64,000 nucleotides of DNA from Achatina immaculata (GCA_009760885.1 CM019699.1:43654768-43718767), one strand, 5' to 3'; shown: positions 10,166 through 22,367, numbered from the stretch's first letter. Notes: generated by a model not told the origin, from the sequence alone. Made by a program: numbers and translations.

Positions 10166-11480
10166 GTTGATGTGTTTCAGAAACATGGATGGTGATGTAG
10201 TCGGAACATTGCAGGTTGATGTGGTCAGCACATCGGAAGGTGCTGTTTTCGGCACACTGGATTGTGATGTGGTCAACGCAGTGCAGGATGATGTGGTCAG
10301 CACATTGAAGAGCAATATGGTCACAACACTGAAGACTGATATGGTCACCACATTGAAGGGTGATGTGGTCACCAAATTGAAGGGTGATTTGGTCAACACA
10401 CTGAAGAGCGATGTGGTCAACACATTGAAGGGTGATGTGGTCAACACATTGGAGGGTGATGTGGTCAACACATTGAAGGGTGATATGGTCACCACATTAA
10501 AGGCTGATGTGGTCAACATATTGAAGGGTGATATAGTCAGCACATTGAAGGGTGATGTGGTCAGCACATTGAAGGGTGATGTGGTCATCACATTGAAGAG
10601 TGATTTGATCAATATATTGAAGGGTGATATGTTGACCACATTGAAGGGTGATTTGGTCAACACTTTGACGGGTGATATGGTCAACACATTGAAGGGTGAT
10701 GTGGTCAGCACATTGAAGGGTGATGTGGTCATCACATTGAAAGGTGATCTGGTCAGCACATTGAAGGGTGATGTGGTCAGCACATTGAAAGGTGATGTGG
10801 TCAACACATTGAAAGGTGATGTGGTCAGCACATTGAAGGGTGATGTGGTCATCACATTGAAGGGTGATGTGGTCATCACATTGAAAGGTGATGTGGTCAA
10901 CACATTGAAAGGTGATGTGGTCATAACATTGAAAGGTGATGTTTTCAGCACATTGAAGTGTGATGTGGTCAGCACATTGAAGGGTGATGTGGTCAACACA
11001 TTGAAAGGTGATGTGGTCAACACATTGAAGGGTGACTTGGTCAACACACTGAAGAGTCATTTGGTCAATACATTGAAGGGTGATGTGATCAGCACATTTA
11101 AGGGTGATGTGGTCAACACACTGAAGAGTGATTTGGTCAACACATTGAATGGTGACGTGGGCAGCACATTGAAGGTTGATTTGGTCAGCACATTGAAGGG
11201 TGATATGGTCAGCACATTGAAGGGTGATATGGTCAGCACATTGAAGGGTGATATGGTCAGCACATTGAAGGGTGATATGGTCAGCACATTGAAGGGTGAT
11301 ATGGTCAGCACATTGAAGGGTGATGTGGTCAGCACATTGAAGGGTGATGTGGTCAGCACATTGAAGGGTGATATGGTCAGCACATTGAAGGGTGATATGG
11401 TCAGCACATTGAAGGGTGATGTGGTCAGCACATTGAAGGGTGATGTGGTCAGCACCCTAAATGGAGGTGTTGTCAATACT
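10166..11480. repeat. 24-bp minisatellite, 'ttgaagggt' subfamily
   Basis: About 55 units of gatgtggtcagcacattgaagggt. The first ten units are the most diverged; the last about 300 bases are nearly uniform and alternate gatatggtc and gatgtggtc in runs. A 441-codon open frame of GDVVSTLK-type octapeptides spans 10167-11492, but the minus strand is equally open and most unit variants change the residue. I read it as period-driven and non-coding. Confidence 0.94.
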
Positions 11481-11605
11481 CTGCTTAGCTGAGTCTTCCT
11501 ACCTCCAGAAGGCATCTACAGACAGATGACTGGCTTTCCTCTGACTGGACCTCTCTATGAAAGATAATAGCGCTAACCGCTACGCCAGACACTCGTACTG
11601 TGCAG
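11481..11605. other. Spacer between 24-bp and 14-bp arrays
   Basis: No motif recognised. Confidence 0.5.
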
Positions 11606-11990
11606 AATATAACATGCACAGTGTGACTTGCACAACGTAAAATTGTGGAATATAAGAAGCATAATACAACTCGCGTACCATAATACGCGTGATATAGTAC
11701 ACATAATATGCCACAAATAATATAACACGCATAATGTAGCACGCACAATAGAACATAAATAATATAACATTCATAATGTAACAAGCATACGAAATGTGAA
11801 AGAAATAATGTAACAAACAGTACATAGAACACATAGTTTTAAATGTTCACTATAGCACGAATAATATAGCACGCAATATATAACACTCTTAATATAACAC
11901 GCATGAAGTAACGTGCAAAATGTAAATATCATAGTTTAACATGCATAGTACAATACGCTTAATACAACACACATAATGTAACTCGCTTTG
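11606..11990. repeat. Diverged 14-bp family
   Basis: Irregular 'ataatgtaacacgcat' words at 13-20 base spacing. They look like decayed relatives of the ordered array that follows. Confidence 0.65.
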
Positions 11991-12535
11991 TGTTGAATGC
12001 ATAAAATAACACATATAATATAACACATATAATATAACACATATAATGTAACACATATAATATAACACATATAACACATATAATGTAACACATATAATAT
12101 AACACATATAACACATATAATGTAACACATATAATATAACACATATAACACATATAATGTAACACATATAATATAACACATATAATGTAACACATATAAT
12201 ATAACACATATAATATAACACATATAATATAACACATATAATGTAACACATATAATATAACACATATAACACATATAATATAACACATATAATATAACAC
12301 ATATAATATAACACATATAATGTAACACATATAATATAACACATATAACACATATAATATAACACATATAATATAACACATATAACACATATAATATAAC
12401 ACATATAATATAACACATATAACACATATAATATAACACATATAATGTAACACATATAATATAACACATATAATGTAACACATATAATATAACACATATA
12501 ATATAACACATATAATATAACACATATAATGTAAC
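11991..12535. repeat. 14-bp minisatellite (aacacatataatat)
   Basis: Very regular AT-rich array of a 14-base unit with aatgt/aatat variants and frequent 9-base short units (aacacatat). All minus-strand frames read YMCYIICV-type low-complexity peptides; not genes. Confidence 0.95.
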
Positions 12536-12552
12536 CCGAACAGCAAGTCACC

Positions 12553-13495
12553 CAAAACAGACAAGTACATGCTAGATTTTGCCTGGTATGTCATTCTTGT
12601 ATGTAGGGACTGACTTACGGGAGAATGTCACGTCAGGATTACCAGACAAGTATGTGCTAGATTGTGCCTGGTATGTCATTCTTGTATGTAGGGACTGACT
12701 TACGGGAGAATGTCACGTCAGGATTACCAGACAAGTATGTGCTAGATTGTGCCTGGTATGTCATTCTTGTATGTAGGGACTGACTTACGGGAGAATGTCA
12801 CGTCAGGATTACCAGACAAGCACGTGCTAGATTGTGCCTGGTATGTCATTCTTGTATGTAGGGACTGACTTACGGGAGAATGTCAGGTCAGGATTACCAG
12901 ACAAGTACGTGCTAGATTGTGCCTGGTATGTCATTCTTGTATGTAGGGACTGACTTACGGGAGAATGTCAGGTCAGGATTACCAGACAAGTACGTGCTAG
13001 ATTGTGCCTGGTATGTCATTCTTGTATGTAGGGACTGACTTACGGGAGAATGTCAGGTCAGGATTACCAGACAAGTACGTGCTAGATTGTGCCTGGTATG
13101 TCATTCTTGTATGTAGGGACTGACTTACGGGAGAATGTCAGGTCAGGATTACCAGACAAGCACGTGCTAGATTGTGCCTGGTATGTCATTCTTGTATGTA
13201 GGGACTGACTTACGGGAGAATGTCAGGTCAGGATTACCAGACAAGTACGTGCTAGATTGTGCCTGGTATGTCATTCTTGTATGTAGGGACTGACTTACGG
13301 GAGAATGTCAGGTCAGGATTACCAGACAAGTACGTGCTAGATTGTGCCTGGTATGTCATTCTTGTATGTAGGGACTGACTTACGGGAGAATGTCAGGTCA
13401 GGATTACCAGACAAGTACGTGCTAGATTGTGCCTGGTATGTCATTCTTGTATGTAGGGACTGACTTACGGGAGAATGTCAGGTCAGGATTACGCC
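12553..13495. repeat. 85-bp satellite-like array with four-unit higher order
   Basis: Eleven copies of an 85-base unit, almost identical. The variable triplet before 'gtgctag' reads tac(atg), tat, tat, cac, tac, tac, tac, cac, tac, tac, tac at starts 12566 to 13416 in steps of 85. The cac units are 340 bases apart, giving a four-unit higher-order repeat. Confidence 0.96.
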
Positions 13496-14020
13496 CTGAA
13501 CCTGTAGCCCAGGTCTGGCTTTACGTTCTGTCACTCTCACTGGCGATCAGAAACCACGTGACTATAAGCGCGCTAAACAGACGGAAGTTGTCTCTCTCTC
13601 TCAGCCCTGTATGACCATCTGCTTTGGCTCGCTGTCAGTTATTTTATTTCATACTTGTCACATGCCATACAGTCCACACTGTTCCAGACAGTCTCATTAA
13701 TAACATTTATCTTGTGTCTCAAGAGATATGTTCTACAGGTTGATGAACCTTAAAATGTGGAACTTTAGTTAAATCCTCATAAAGAACATTAGATAGAGGC
13801 AAAACCAAGCCAGCGAAATGTTTCATGATGATGTACTGATCGATCCCAACCGTTTTTCTGTAAGTAACCTTTCCAGATTCTCTCCCCTGTGACCACATTT
13901 TGTGGGTTAGTTTTGTGAAAAATGTCCCAAAGTAGAAAATATAAACATAAAAATACTAAAATCATTTATTAGACAAACATTTAGAAATATTCTAATATTA
14001 CACATTTTATAATATATACT
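13496..14020. other. Unique sequence, no gene seen
   Basis: Non-repetitive. Contains one cacgtg at 13553-13558 and a short (tc) run near 13590. The 61-codon frame ending at 13614 begins in the 85-bp array and has no motif. Confidence 0.5.
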
Positions 14021-14340
14021 GTCTAGATATTTCGTGACATATACAAGACTCACAGTGTCTAGACATTCTGTGACATATACAATACTCACAGTGTCTAGAC
14101 ATTCTGTGACATATACAATACTCACAGTGTCTACACATTCTGTGACATATACAATACTCACAGTGTCTAGACATTCTGTGACATATATAATACTCACAGT
14201 GTCTAGACATTCTGTGACATATACAATACTCACAATGTCTAGACATTCTGTGACATATACAATACTCACAGTGTCCAGACATTCTGTGACATAAACAATA
14301 CTCACAGTGTCTAGACATTCTGTGACATATACAAGACACA
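14021..14340. repeat. 36-bp minisatellite, 'cattctgtgacatatac' subfamily
   Basis: About nine units of 36 bases: agtgtctagacattctgtga followed by catatacaatactcac. Adjoins a related subfamily. Confidence 0.93.
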
Positions 14341-15270
14341 GTGTATATACGTTATGTGACATATAAAAATTCATAGTGTTTAATCGTTATGTGACATATG
14401 CAAGACTGTCTAGACACTATGTGACATATGCAAAACTTACATTGTCTAAACGTTATATGACATAAGCAAGACTTACAGTGTATAGAGGTTATGTGACATA
14501 TGCAAAACTCACAGTGTCTAGACGTTATGTGACATATGCAAGACTCACAGTGTCTAGTCGTTATGTGACATATGCAAGACTCACAGTGTCTAGACGTTAT
14601 GTGACATATGCAAGACTGACAGTGTCTAGACGTTATGTGACATATGCAAGACTCACGGTGTCTAGACGTTATGTGACATGTGCAAGACTCACATCGTCTA
14701 GACGTTATGTGACATATGCAAGACTGACAGTGTCTAGACGTTATGTGACATATGCAAGACTGTCTAGACACTATGTGACATATGCAAAACTTACATTGTC
14801 TAAACGTTATATGACATAAGCAAGACTTACAGTGTATAGAGGTTATGTGACATATGCAAAACTCACAGTGTCTAGACGTTATGTGACATATGCAAGACTC
14901 ACAGTGTCTAGTCGTTATGTGACATATGCAAGACTCACAGTGTCTAGACGTTATGTGACATATGCAAGACTGACAGTGTCTAGACGTTATGTGACATATG
15001 CAAGACTCACGGTGTCTAGACGTTATGTGACATGTGCAAGACTCACATCGTCTAGACGTTATGTGACATATGCAAGACTGACAGTGTCTAGACGTTATGT
15101 GACATATGCAAGACTCACAGTGTCTAGACGTTATGTGACATATGCAAGACTGACAGTGTCTAGACGTTATGTGACATATGCAAGACTGACAGTGTCTAGA
15201 CGTTATGTGACATATGCAAGACTCACAGTGTCTAGACGTTATGTGACATATGCAAGACTCACAGTGTAAG
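14341..15270. repeat. 36-bp minisatellite, 'cgttatgtgacatatgc' subfamily with 354-bp duplication
   Basis: About 26 units of agtgtctagacgttatgtga + catatgcaagactcac. The block from about 14400 is repeated at an offset of 354 bases, including its odd units (gactgtctagac junction, attgtctaaacg, gtatagagg), so it was duplicated as a segment. Confidence 0.95.
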
Positions 15271-15675
15271 ATATGACAGGAATTTTTTTTACCTTATACA
15301 TATTTTTCTGTTTAAAACGAAATATCGGATTCTGATAAATAAAACATTTCTATCTGTACATTTGTTCACCAGACAAAAAGATCAGATAATTATTTATCTG
15401 ACAAAAAGACCAGATTTTTATTTATCAGACAAAAAGACCAGAGATTTGTTCACTAGACATGGCAACCTTTTGCAACATTTTAAACTATACATACCAACAA
15501 TCTGTAACACAGAGAAAATAAGGAATAATAAAATATAAAAAATCCAATTAGAAGGCAATATACAGTAAAAGATAAAACGTTCAATAGGAAGTTAAAACAG
15601 TTAAAATGAGTCAGAAGATAAGAACAGATGTGACCCAAGTTTACGTGAAGTTATCTTTGTTATGTAATAGTGAAA
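15271..15675. other. AT-rich spacer with weak repeat
   Basis: Three 'atcagacaaaaagaccaga'-like words at 15372-15440. Otherwise no structure. Confidence 0.5.
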
Positions 15676-15679
15676 TATG

Positions 15680-17395
15680 AAGTAGACACTAAATGAAGAA
15701 AGAAAAAAGTGGAAACTAAGTGAAGAAAGAAACTAAGTGAAGAAGGAAACAAGTAGAAACTAAGTGAAGAAAGAAACAAGTAAAAACTAAGTGAAGAAAG
15801 AAACAAGTAGAAACTAAGGGGAGAAAGAAACAAGTAGAAACTAAGTGAAGAAAAAAGCAAGTAGGAACTAAGTGAAGAAAGAAAGAAACAGAAACTAAGT
15901 GAAGAAAGAAAAAAACAGAAACTAAGTGAAGAAAGAAACAAGTAGAAACTAAGTGAAGAAAGAAACTAGTAGAACCTAAGTGAAGAAATAAACAAATAGA
16001 AACTAAGTGAAGAAAGAAAGAAACAGAAACTAAGTGAAGAAATAAACAAGTAGAAACTAAATGAAGAAAGAAACAAGTAGAAACTAAGTGAAGAAAGAAA
16101 GAAACAGAAGCTAAGTGAAGAAAGAAAGAAACAGAAACTAAGTGAAGAAAAAAAGAAACAGAAACTAAGTGAAGAAAGAAACAAGTAGAAACTAAGTGAA
16201 GAAAGAAACAAGTAAAAGCTACATTAAGAAAGAAACAAGTAGAAACTAAGTGAAGAAAGAAACAAGTAGAAACTACATTAAGAAAAAAAACAAGTAGAAA
16301 CTAAGTGAAGAAAGAAACAAGTAGAAACTAAGTGAAGAAAGAAACAAGTAGAAACTAAATGAAGAAAGAAACATGTAGAAACTAAGTGAAGAAAGGAAGA
16401 AACAGAAGCTAAGTGAAGAAAGAAAGAAACAGAAACTAAGTGAAGAAAGAAAGAAACAGAAACTAAGTGAAGAAAGAAACAAATAGAAACTAAGTGAAGA
16501 AAGAAACAAGTAAAAGCTACATTAAGAAAGAAACAAGTAGAAACTAAGTGAAGAAAGAAACAAGTAGAAACTAAGTGAAGAAAGAAACAAGTAGAAACTA
16601 AGTGAAGAAAGAAACAAGTAGAAACTAAGTGAAGAAAGAAACAAGTAGAAACTAAGTGAAGAAAAAAAGAAACAGAAACTAAGTGAAGAAAGAAACTAAG
16701 TGAAGAAAGAAACAAGTAGAAACTAAGTGAAGAAAGAAACAAGTAAAAGCTACATTAAGAAAGAAACAAGTAGAAACTAAGTGAAGAAAGAAACAAGTAG
16801 AAACTACATTAAGAAAAAAAACAAGTAGAAACTAAGTGAAGAAAGAAACAAGTAGAAACTAAGTGAAGAAAGAAACAAGTAGAAACTAAATGAAGAAAGA
16901 AACATGTAGAAACTAAGTGAAGAAAGGAAGAAACAGAAGCTAAGTGAAGAAAGAAAGAAACAGAAACTAAGTGAAGAAAGAAAGAAACAGAAACTAAGTG
17001 AAGAAAGAAACAAATAGAAACTAAGTGAAGAAAGAAACAAGTAAAAGCTACATTAAGAAAGAAACAAGTAGAAACTAAGTGAAGAAAGAAACAAGTAGAA
17101 ACTAAGTGAAGAAAGAAACAAGTAGAAACTAAGTGAAGAAAGAAACAAGTAGAAACTAAGTGAAGAAAGAAACAAGTAGAAACTAAGTGAAGAAAGAAAC
17201 AAGTAGAAACTACATTAAGAAAGAAACAAGTAGAAAATAAGTGAAGAAAGAAACAAGTAGAAACTACATTAAGAAAGAAACAAGTAGAAACTACATTAAG
17301 AAAGAAACAAGTAGAAACTAAGTGAACAAATAAACAAGTAGAAACTAAGTGAACAAGGAAACAAGTAGAAACTAAGTGAACAAAGAAACAAGTTC
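15680..17395. repeat. 27-bp minisatellite (gaaactaagtgaagaaagaaacaagta)
   Basis: About 63 units, strongly purine-rich on the plus strand. A block with an 'actacattaagaaaaaa' unit at 16271 is repeated at 16802, an offset of 531 bases, together with the following about 250 bases. Minus-strand FFLSSLSF-type frames are period artefacts. Confidence 0.95.
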
Positions 17396-17824
17396 CGAGA
17401 ACAGGGAAGAGAATGGAAGAAAGAACACACGTTACAGAGACGATGTTAGTAATGTAAAGGAAATGAAAGAAGGAGAGAGCGAGGAATGGAGATAGGATAT
17501 AAGAAGACAACAAACCAGGCTGTGTCCTCAACATAAAAGTGGTTGCCAGGGGGTGTCACTCTCGGCAGAATAATAACCAAGGACAATCCAAGTCCATTTC
17601 CGGTATTGTCTCATGTAATTATCTCCCCCCTGCCAGCCATGCTGGAACCAAACAACGATCAAAAGGTTTCTATGAAATGGTGCGTTCATCCGACCAGCTA
17701 GGCTGGAACTCTTGAGGGATTGGTGCCTAAGTCGGTTAAATTACGGACAAATTACAACTACCGGTCGTTTAGTTCCCGGATTTTGACGCGACTTGTGATC
17801 AGTTTGGTGAGCAGACTTTGTACG
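17396..17824. other. Unique spacer, no gene seen
   Basis: Non-repetitive. I recognise no coding or RNA motif. Confidence 0.5.
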
Positions 17825-18590
17825 ATAGTTGGGTTAAAGTACTCGATAAGTGCCACCTGACAGTTGGGTCAGAGTACTCAATAAGTGCCACCTGACAGTT
17901 GGGTCGGAGTACTCGATAAGTGCAACCTGACAGTTGGGTCGGAGTACTCGATAAGTGCCACCTGACAGTTGGGTCGGAGTACTGGATAAGTGCCACCTGA
18001 CAGTTGGGTCGGAGTACTGGATAAGTGCCACCTGACAGTTTGGGTCGGAGTACTGGATAAGTGCAACCTGACAGTTGGGTCGGAGTACTGGATAAGTGCC
18101 ACCTGACAGTTTGGGTCGGAGTACTGGATAAGTGCAACCTGACAGTTGGGTCAGAGTACTGGATAAGTGCCACCTGACAGTTGGGTCGGAGTACTGGATA
18201 AGTACCACCTGACAGTTGGGTCGGAGTACTGGATAAGTGCCACCTGACAGCTGGGTCGGAGTACTGGATAAGTGCCATCTGACAGTTGGGTCGGAGTACT
18301 GGATAAGTGCCACCTGACAATTGGGTCGGAGTACTGGATAAGTGCAACCTGACAGTTGGATCAAGGTACTAGATAAGTGCCACCTGACAATTGGGTCAGA
18401 GTACTGGATAAGTGCCACCTGACAATTGGGTCAGACCATTGTATAAGTGCCAGCCGATAGTTGGGTCAGAGCTTTGTATAAGTGCCAGCCTACAGGTGGG
18501 TCAGGGTACTGTAAAGTACCAGCCGATAGTTGTGTCAGAGCATTGTATAAGTGCCAGCCGATAGTTGGGTCAGACTACTGTATATGTTCA
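17825..18590. repeat. 35-bp minisatellite
   Basis: About 21 units of 35 bases around gttgggtcggagtactggat + aagtgccacctgaca, each with an agtact palindrome. Units decay after 18430 into a 'gccagccgatagttgggtcag' variant. Frames such as HLSSTPTQLSG are period artefacts. Confidence 0.95.
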
Positions 18591-18599
18591 TTTTAAGAG

Positions 18600-18770
18600 T
18601 GTTTGTATGCATTTGTATGTATGTATGAATGTATGTATGTATGTATGTATTATGTATGTATTATGTATGTATGTATGTATGTATGTATGTATGTATGTGT
18701 GTATGCATATATGTATATGTAAGTATGAGAGAGAGAGAGAGAGTGAAAAAAAGAGAGAGAAAGGAAAGGA
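18600..18770. repeat. (GTAT)n then (GA)n microsatellite
   Basis: Near-perfect gtat repeats at 18605-18720, then agagagag and purine-rich sequence to 18770. Confidence 0.9.
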
Positions 18771-18877
18771 GGAGGATTGGGGGTAATTTGGATTAAGAAA
18801 TAGAGAAAAGATGCAAAACTAACTAGAAATAAAATGTATTTTAATTTCTAGACTCAAAGTTTACTAAAAACAAAATC

Positions 18878-18878
18878 G

Positions 18879-18915
<37 letters not shown>

Positions 18916-18916
18916 T
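18878..18916. repeat. (ATT)n microsatellite
   Basis: About 12 uninterrupted att triplets. Confidence 0.93.
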
Positions 18917-18919
18917 ATA

Positions 18920-19377
18920 AAACGGGATGTGAAGATGAGAAATTAGACAAAAGAAGCACTGCACAACTCACTTTACCTCCCAAATTTTTTCTGTCAACGT
19001 CAGACATGGACATTAACAGCCAAGAACAAAGAAAAATCATCGCGACATAAATGAGACATTTAAGGGGAATACTAAACGTGGCAGGAAGAGACCAAGTAAG
19101 AAATGACACCATCAGGGCATTGTTCACCAGTATTACACTATATCCAGAAACAGCAAGTCAAATGGTTTGGCCATGTTACACGGTTACCACCAGACAGTAT
19201 ATCACAGACAACATTCACACTAAGATTTGTAGGTAACAGAGGAAGAGGCCGCCCACACAGGAAATGGAGAGAGGAAATTACAGAAGCAATAAATATCCCG
19301 ATATATGAAGCAAATCTTCGAGCTCAGTCAAGGCGTCTATTTGTTCCCTCGACACCGAAAAGTATGTGAGACGGATA
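18920..19377 (+). mobile_element. LINE family E, 3' end fragment
   Basis: 5'-truncated C-terminus of a further APE-type LINE. The visible frames carry TWTLTAKNKEK near 19000 (in a shifted frame), MRHLRGILNVAGRDQVRN from 19051, and WFGHVTRLPPD plus the basic GRGRPHRKWREE stretch in the frame 19103-19369. These are the usual LINE C-terminal blocks. At least two frameshifts separate the pieces, so the copy is dead. The stop TGA (19367-19369) is followed by gacggatacaag and then directly by a pentanucleotide array. The 5' edge near 18920 is uncertain. Confidence 0.75.
19103..19369 (+). pseudogene. LINE E C-terminal coding remnant
   Basis: 88 codons ending at TGA. Contains KQQVKWFGHVTRL and RGRGRP followed by a basic stretch, as in the terminal region of non-LTR polyproteins, where it lies after the RT. 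No RT catalytic motif is present. The upstream piece 19051-19130 continues in another frame. Confidence 0.7.
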
Positions 19378-20008
19378 CAAGACAAGACAAGACAGGACAA
19401 GACAAGACAGGATAAGACAGGACAAGACAAGACAAGATAAGACAGGACAAGACAAGACAGGACAAGACAAGACAAGACAGGACAAGACAAGACAAGATAA
19501 GGCAGGACAACACAAGACAAGACAGGACAAGACAAGACAAGACAAGATAAGATAAGACAGGACAAGACAAGACAAGATAAGACAGGACAAGACAAGACAG
19601 GACAAGACAAGATAAGACAGGACAAGAAAAGACAGGACAAGAGAAGACAAGACAGGACAAGAGAAGACAGGACAAGACAAGACAAGACAAGACAGGACAA
19701 GACAAGACAAGACAGGACAAGACAAGACAAGACAGGACAGGACAAGACAAGACAAGACAAGATAAGACAGGACAAGACAAGACAAGATAAGACAAGAGAA
19801 GACAAGACAGGACAACACAAGACAGGACAAGAGAAGACAAGACAGGACAAGACAAGACAGGACAAGTCAAGACAAAACAGGACAAGACACGACAGGACAA
19901 GACAAGACAAGACAAGACAGGACAAGACAAGTCAAGACAAGACAAGACAGGACAAGACAAGACAAGACAGGACAAGACAAGATAAGACAAGACAAGACAG
20001 GACAAGGC
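19378..20008. repeat. (GACAA/GACAG)n pentanucleotide array
   Basis: About 630 bases of five-base units, mostly gacaa with interspersed gacag, gataa and gagaa. It begins directly at the LINE E tail. Long SCLVLSCLVLSC minus-strand frames are artefacts. Confidence 0.96.
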
Positions 20009-20061
20009 TGTGGAGATGGAAAGGGGAGGGTTGATATGAAGACCAGATAAGGTTACGGACT

Positions 20062-20545
20062 AAATAGAATTTGACAAATGGTAGGTAGAAATGAGAGAAT
20101 GTTTGACATAACAATAAATAGAATTTGACAAATGCTAGGTAGAAATGAGAGAATGTTTGACATAACAATAAATAGAATTTGACAAATGGTAGGTAGAAAT
20201 GAGAGAATGTTTGACATAACAATAAATAGAATTTGACAAATGCTAGGTAGAAATGAGAGAATGTTTGACATAACAATAAATAGAATTTGACAAATGGTAG
20301 GTAGAAATGAGAGAATGTTTGACATAACAATAAATAGAATTTGACAAATGGTAGGTAGAAATGAGAGAATGTTTGACATAACAATGAAGAGAATTTGATA
20401 AATGGTATTTAGAAATGAGAAAATATTTATTTAAACAATTTAATAAAATTTTACAAAAGCTAGGCAGAGATAAGCGATTGTTTGAATCACCAGTGAAATG
20501 AATTTAACATATGGTGGACGGGAATGGACGATTATTTGACCCAGT
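20062..20545. repeat. 54-bp minisatellite
   Basis: Six good copies of a 54-base unit (taaatagaatttgacaaatg, then gtaggtagaaatgagagaat and gtttgacataacaa), alternating tggtagg and tgctagg. Two or three decayed units extend up to the LINE A copy 2 insertion. Confidence 0.94.
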
Positions 20546-20558
20546 AATGTTCTAGTTA

Positions 20559-21389
20559 GAACCAGGCATAAAAATTGGAGGATACAATATTAACAACCTT
20601 CGGTATGCTGACGACACAGTACTGATAGCTGAGAACCAACAAGACCTGCAAAATCTCTTGGATAAAGTCGCCAAAGAAAGTGAACAGAAAGGCCTTACTT
20701 TGAACATCAAAAAGACAGAGACTATGGTTATATCTAAGAAACAGAATCCACCAACATGCAGTATTAAATTAAAGGGAACAATTCTAAAGCAGGTGCATAA
20801 ATTCAAATACCTTGCAGCAGTAATAACTTCAGATGGGAAATGCAGAACAGAAATTAGGAACAGAATAGGCCAAACAAAGACTGCATTTCAGAGAATGAGA
20901 AACATATTAGCTAACACATCTTTATCAATGAATGTTAGAAAACGAGTCCTAAAATGCTATATTGAACCTATCTTGTTATATGGAAGTGAATCATGGACAA
21001 TAGGCAAGTCTGCATAAAAATCATTGGAAGCAGCAGAAATGTGGTTTATTAGAAGAATGTTGCGAATCCCCTGGACAGCAAAAATAACTAATGAAGAATG
21101 TACGAGAAGAGCTGGAGAGACAAAAAAACCTTGTCAAAATGATAAGAGAGAGACATTGTACTTTCATAGGACATGCAATGAGAAGAGGGGGCATTGAAAA
21201 TATTATAACAACAGGAAAAATAAAAGGAAGAAGATCAAGAGGAAGACCAAGAGAAATGATACTGCACAGTCTGACCGGATGGTGTGAGAGGAGATCACCA
21301 ACTGAACCGATGGCCTGCATGAAGGATCGGGTACTCTGGAGAAGCATAATAGCCAACGCCAGTCGGCACGGCACCTGATGATGATGATG
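20559..21389 (+). mobile_element. LINE family A, copy 2, 5'-truncated with target-site duplication
   Basis: 831-base 3' fragment of the same family as 1731-3914. It starts inside the RT just before the YADD motif and ends in (ATG)n. It is flanked by a 13-base direct repeat, aatgttctagtta (20546-20558 and 21390-21402), a clean target-site duplication of target-primed reverse transcription. Confidence 0.95.
20560..21378 (+). pseudogene. LINE A RT C-terminal half, broken
   Basis: Reads [10 protein letters not shown], then [24 protein letters not shown] and [10 protein letters not shown] as in copy 1. The frame is broken twice. A TAA stop at 21015-21017 stands where copy 1 has a Gln codon. An extra A in a run of seven near 21121-21127 (copy 1 has six) then shifts the frame, so the C-terminus continues from 21091 in another frame to 21378. 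Not functional. Confidence 0.92.
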
Positions 21390-21402
21390 AATGTTCTAGT
21401 TA

Positions 21403-21750
21403 CTGAGAACGACTCCCTGATCCTAAGGGATGTGACAAACATGTCTGTGTGTGCGATGTCGTGGCCTAGAGTAGACTCACATTCGCTCTCCACCAGGAAA
21501 GAACGATAACAAGCAGCTGAAACATTGGTTTCATGGCTATATACACACGGTTTCATTGCTATTTGGAGAACCATGCGCCATGTTAGTTAGTAGTCATAGT
21601 GAACTATTAAATAGGTAGCATATCATCTAAAACAATGGTTCTCAGCCTATGCACATCCAGGGGACCACTTTAACTATACATCAGTTGCTGAATATCATCC
21701 TCTCTGCAGCATCACAGTGCTATAAACCCTTAATCGATTTTTTTTTTCAG
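21403..21750. other. Unique sequence, no gene seen
   Basis: Contains atggttctcagcc...ggaccactttaa near 21634-21672, which resembles the ends of some hAT transposons. No partner terminus found, so not called. Confidence 0.4.
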
Positions 21751-21754
21751 TTGA

Positions 21755-21845
21755 TTACACTTAACACCAGACTGATGATGCATAACACCAGACTGATGAC
21801 ACTTAACACCAGACTGATGACACTTAACACCAGATTGATGACACA
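21755..21845. repeat. 21-bp repeat (acacttaacaccagactgatg)
   Basis: Four to five copies, the second with a 'tgcataacacc' variant. Confidence 0.9.
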
Positions 21846-22365
21846 GCCCCGGATAATGCGGCTCGGACCACAGGTAGCAACAACTGATCAAAAGGTCAAC
21901 AATGTTCAGGTCCTCATAAACTATTCTAATTGTTCTGATTTTTGGTGTTTGAACATTGACTAGTCTCCAGTTTCTAATACTCTTCCATAACCACCTGATA
22001 ATATGCTTAAACATCCAGAAAACATCCCGATAATTAAAAGAACAAAAGAAATCCCAGAAGCACTGGGGACGGACTGGACGAGTTCTTTATATCCCATTAC
22101 TGGCCCTGTCATGTGACAACCTAGGGCTTCTAAGAGCATCAATTTTAACGTCTTCCAAAGCGAGGCTTCTGTGGAGACAAGTGACCATGACCCTGTGAGT
22201 GTATGCTGGTGATCACGTGACCAAAACTTTACCCGGGGGGGGGGGGGGGGGGGAGAAGGTCGCTATTTCTACTTTAGGTTGTTTCCTGTCAGGTTTTGAA
22301 AGTTTGGTTTGTCAAGTTGTGAATCTTGTCAGGTCAGCCATAACTATAATTATGTAAGGAGAAAC
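21846..22365. other. Unique sequence with a 19-G run
   Basis: A run of 19 G at 22235-22253 is the only notable element. No coding signal. Confidence 0.6.
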
Positions 22366-22367
22366 GT

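Noticed and set aside
12553..13495. CRISPR-like array
   Set aside because: Units are contiguous 85-bp repeats with no unique spacers, in a eukaryotic context. The same applies to all the other arrays.
21630..21680. hAT transposon terminus
   Set aside because: One end-like motif only. No inverted partner and no 8-bp target duplication found.
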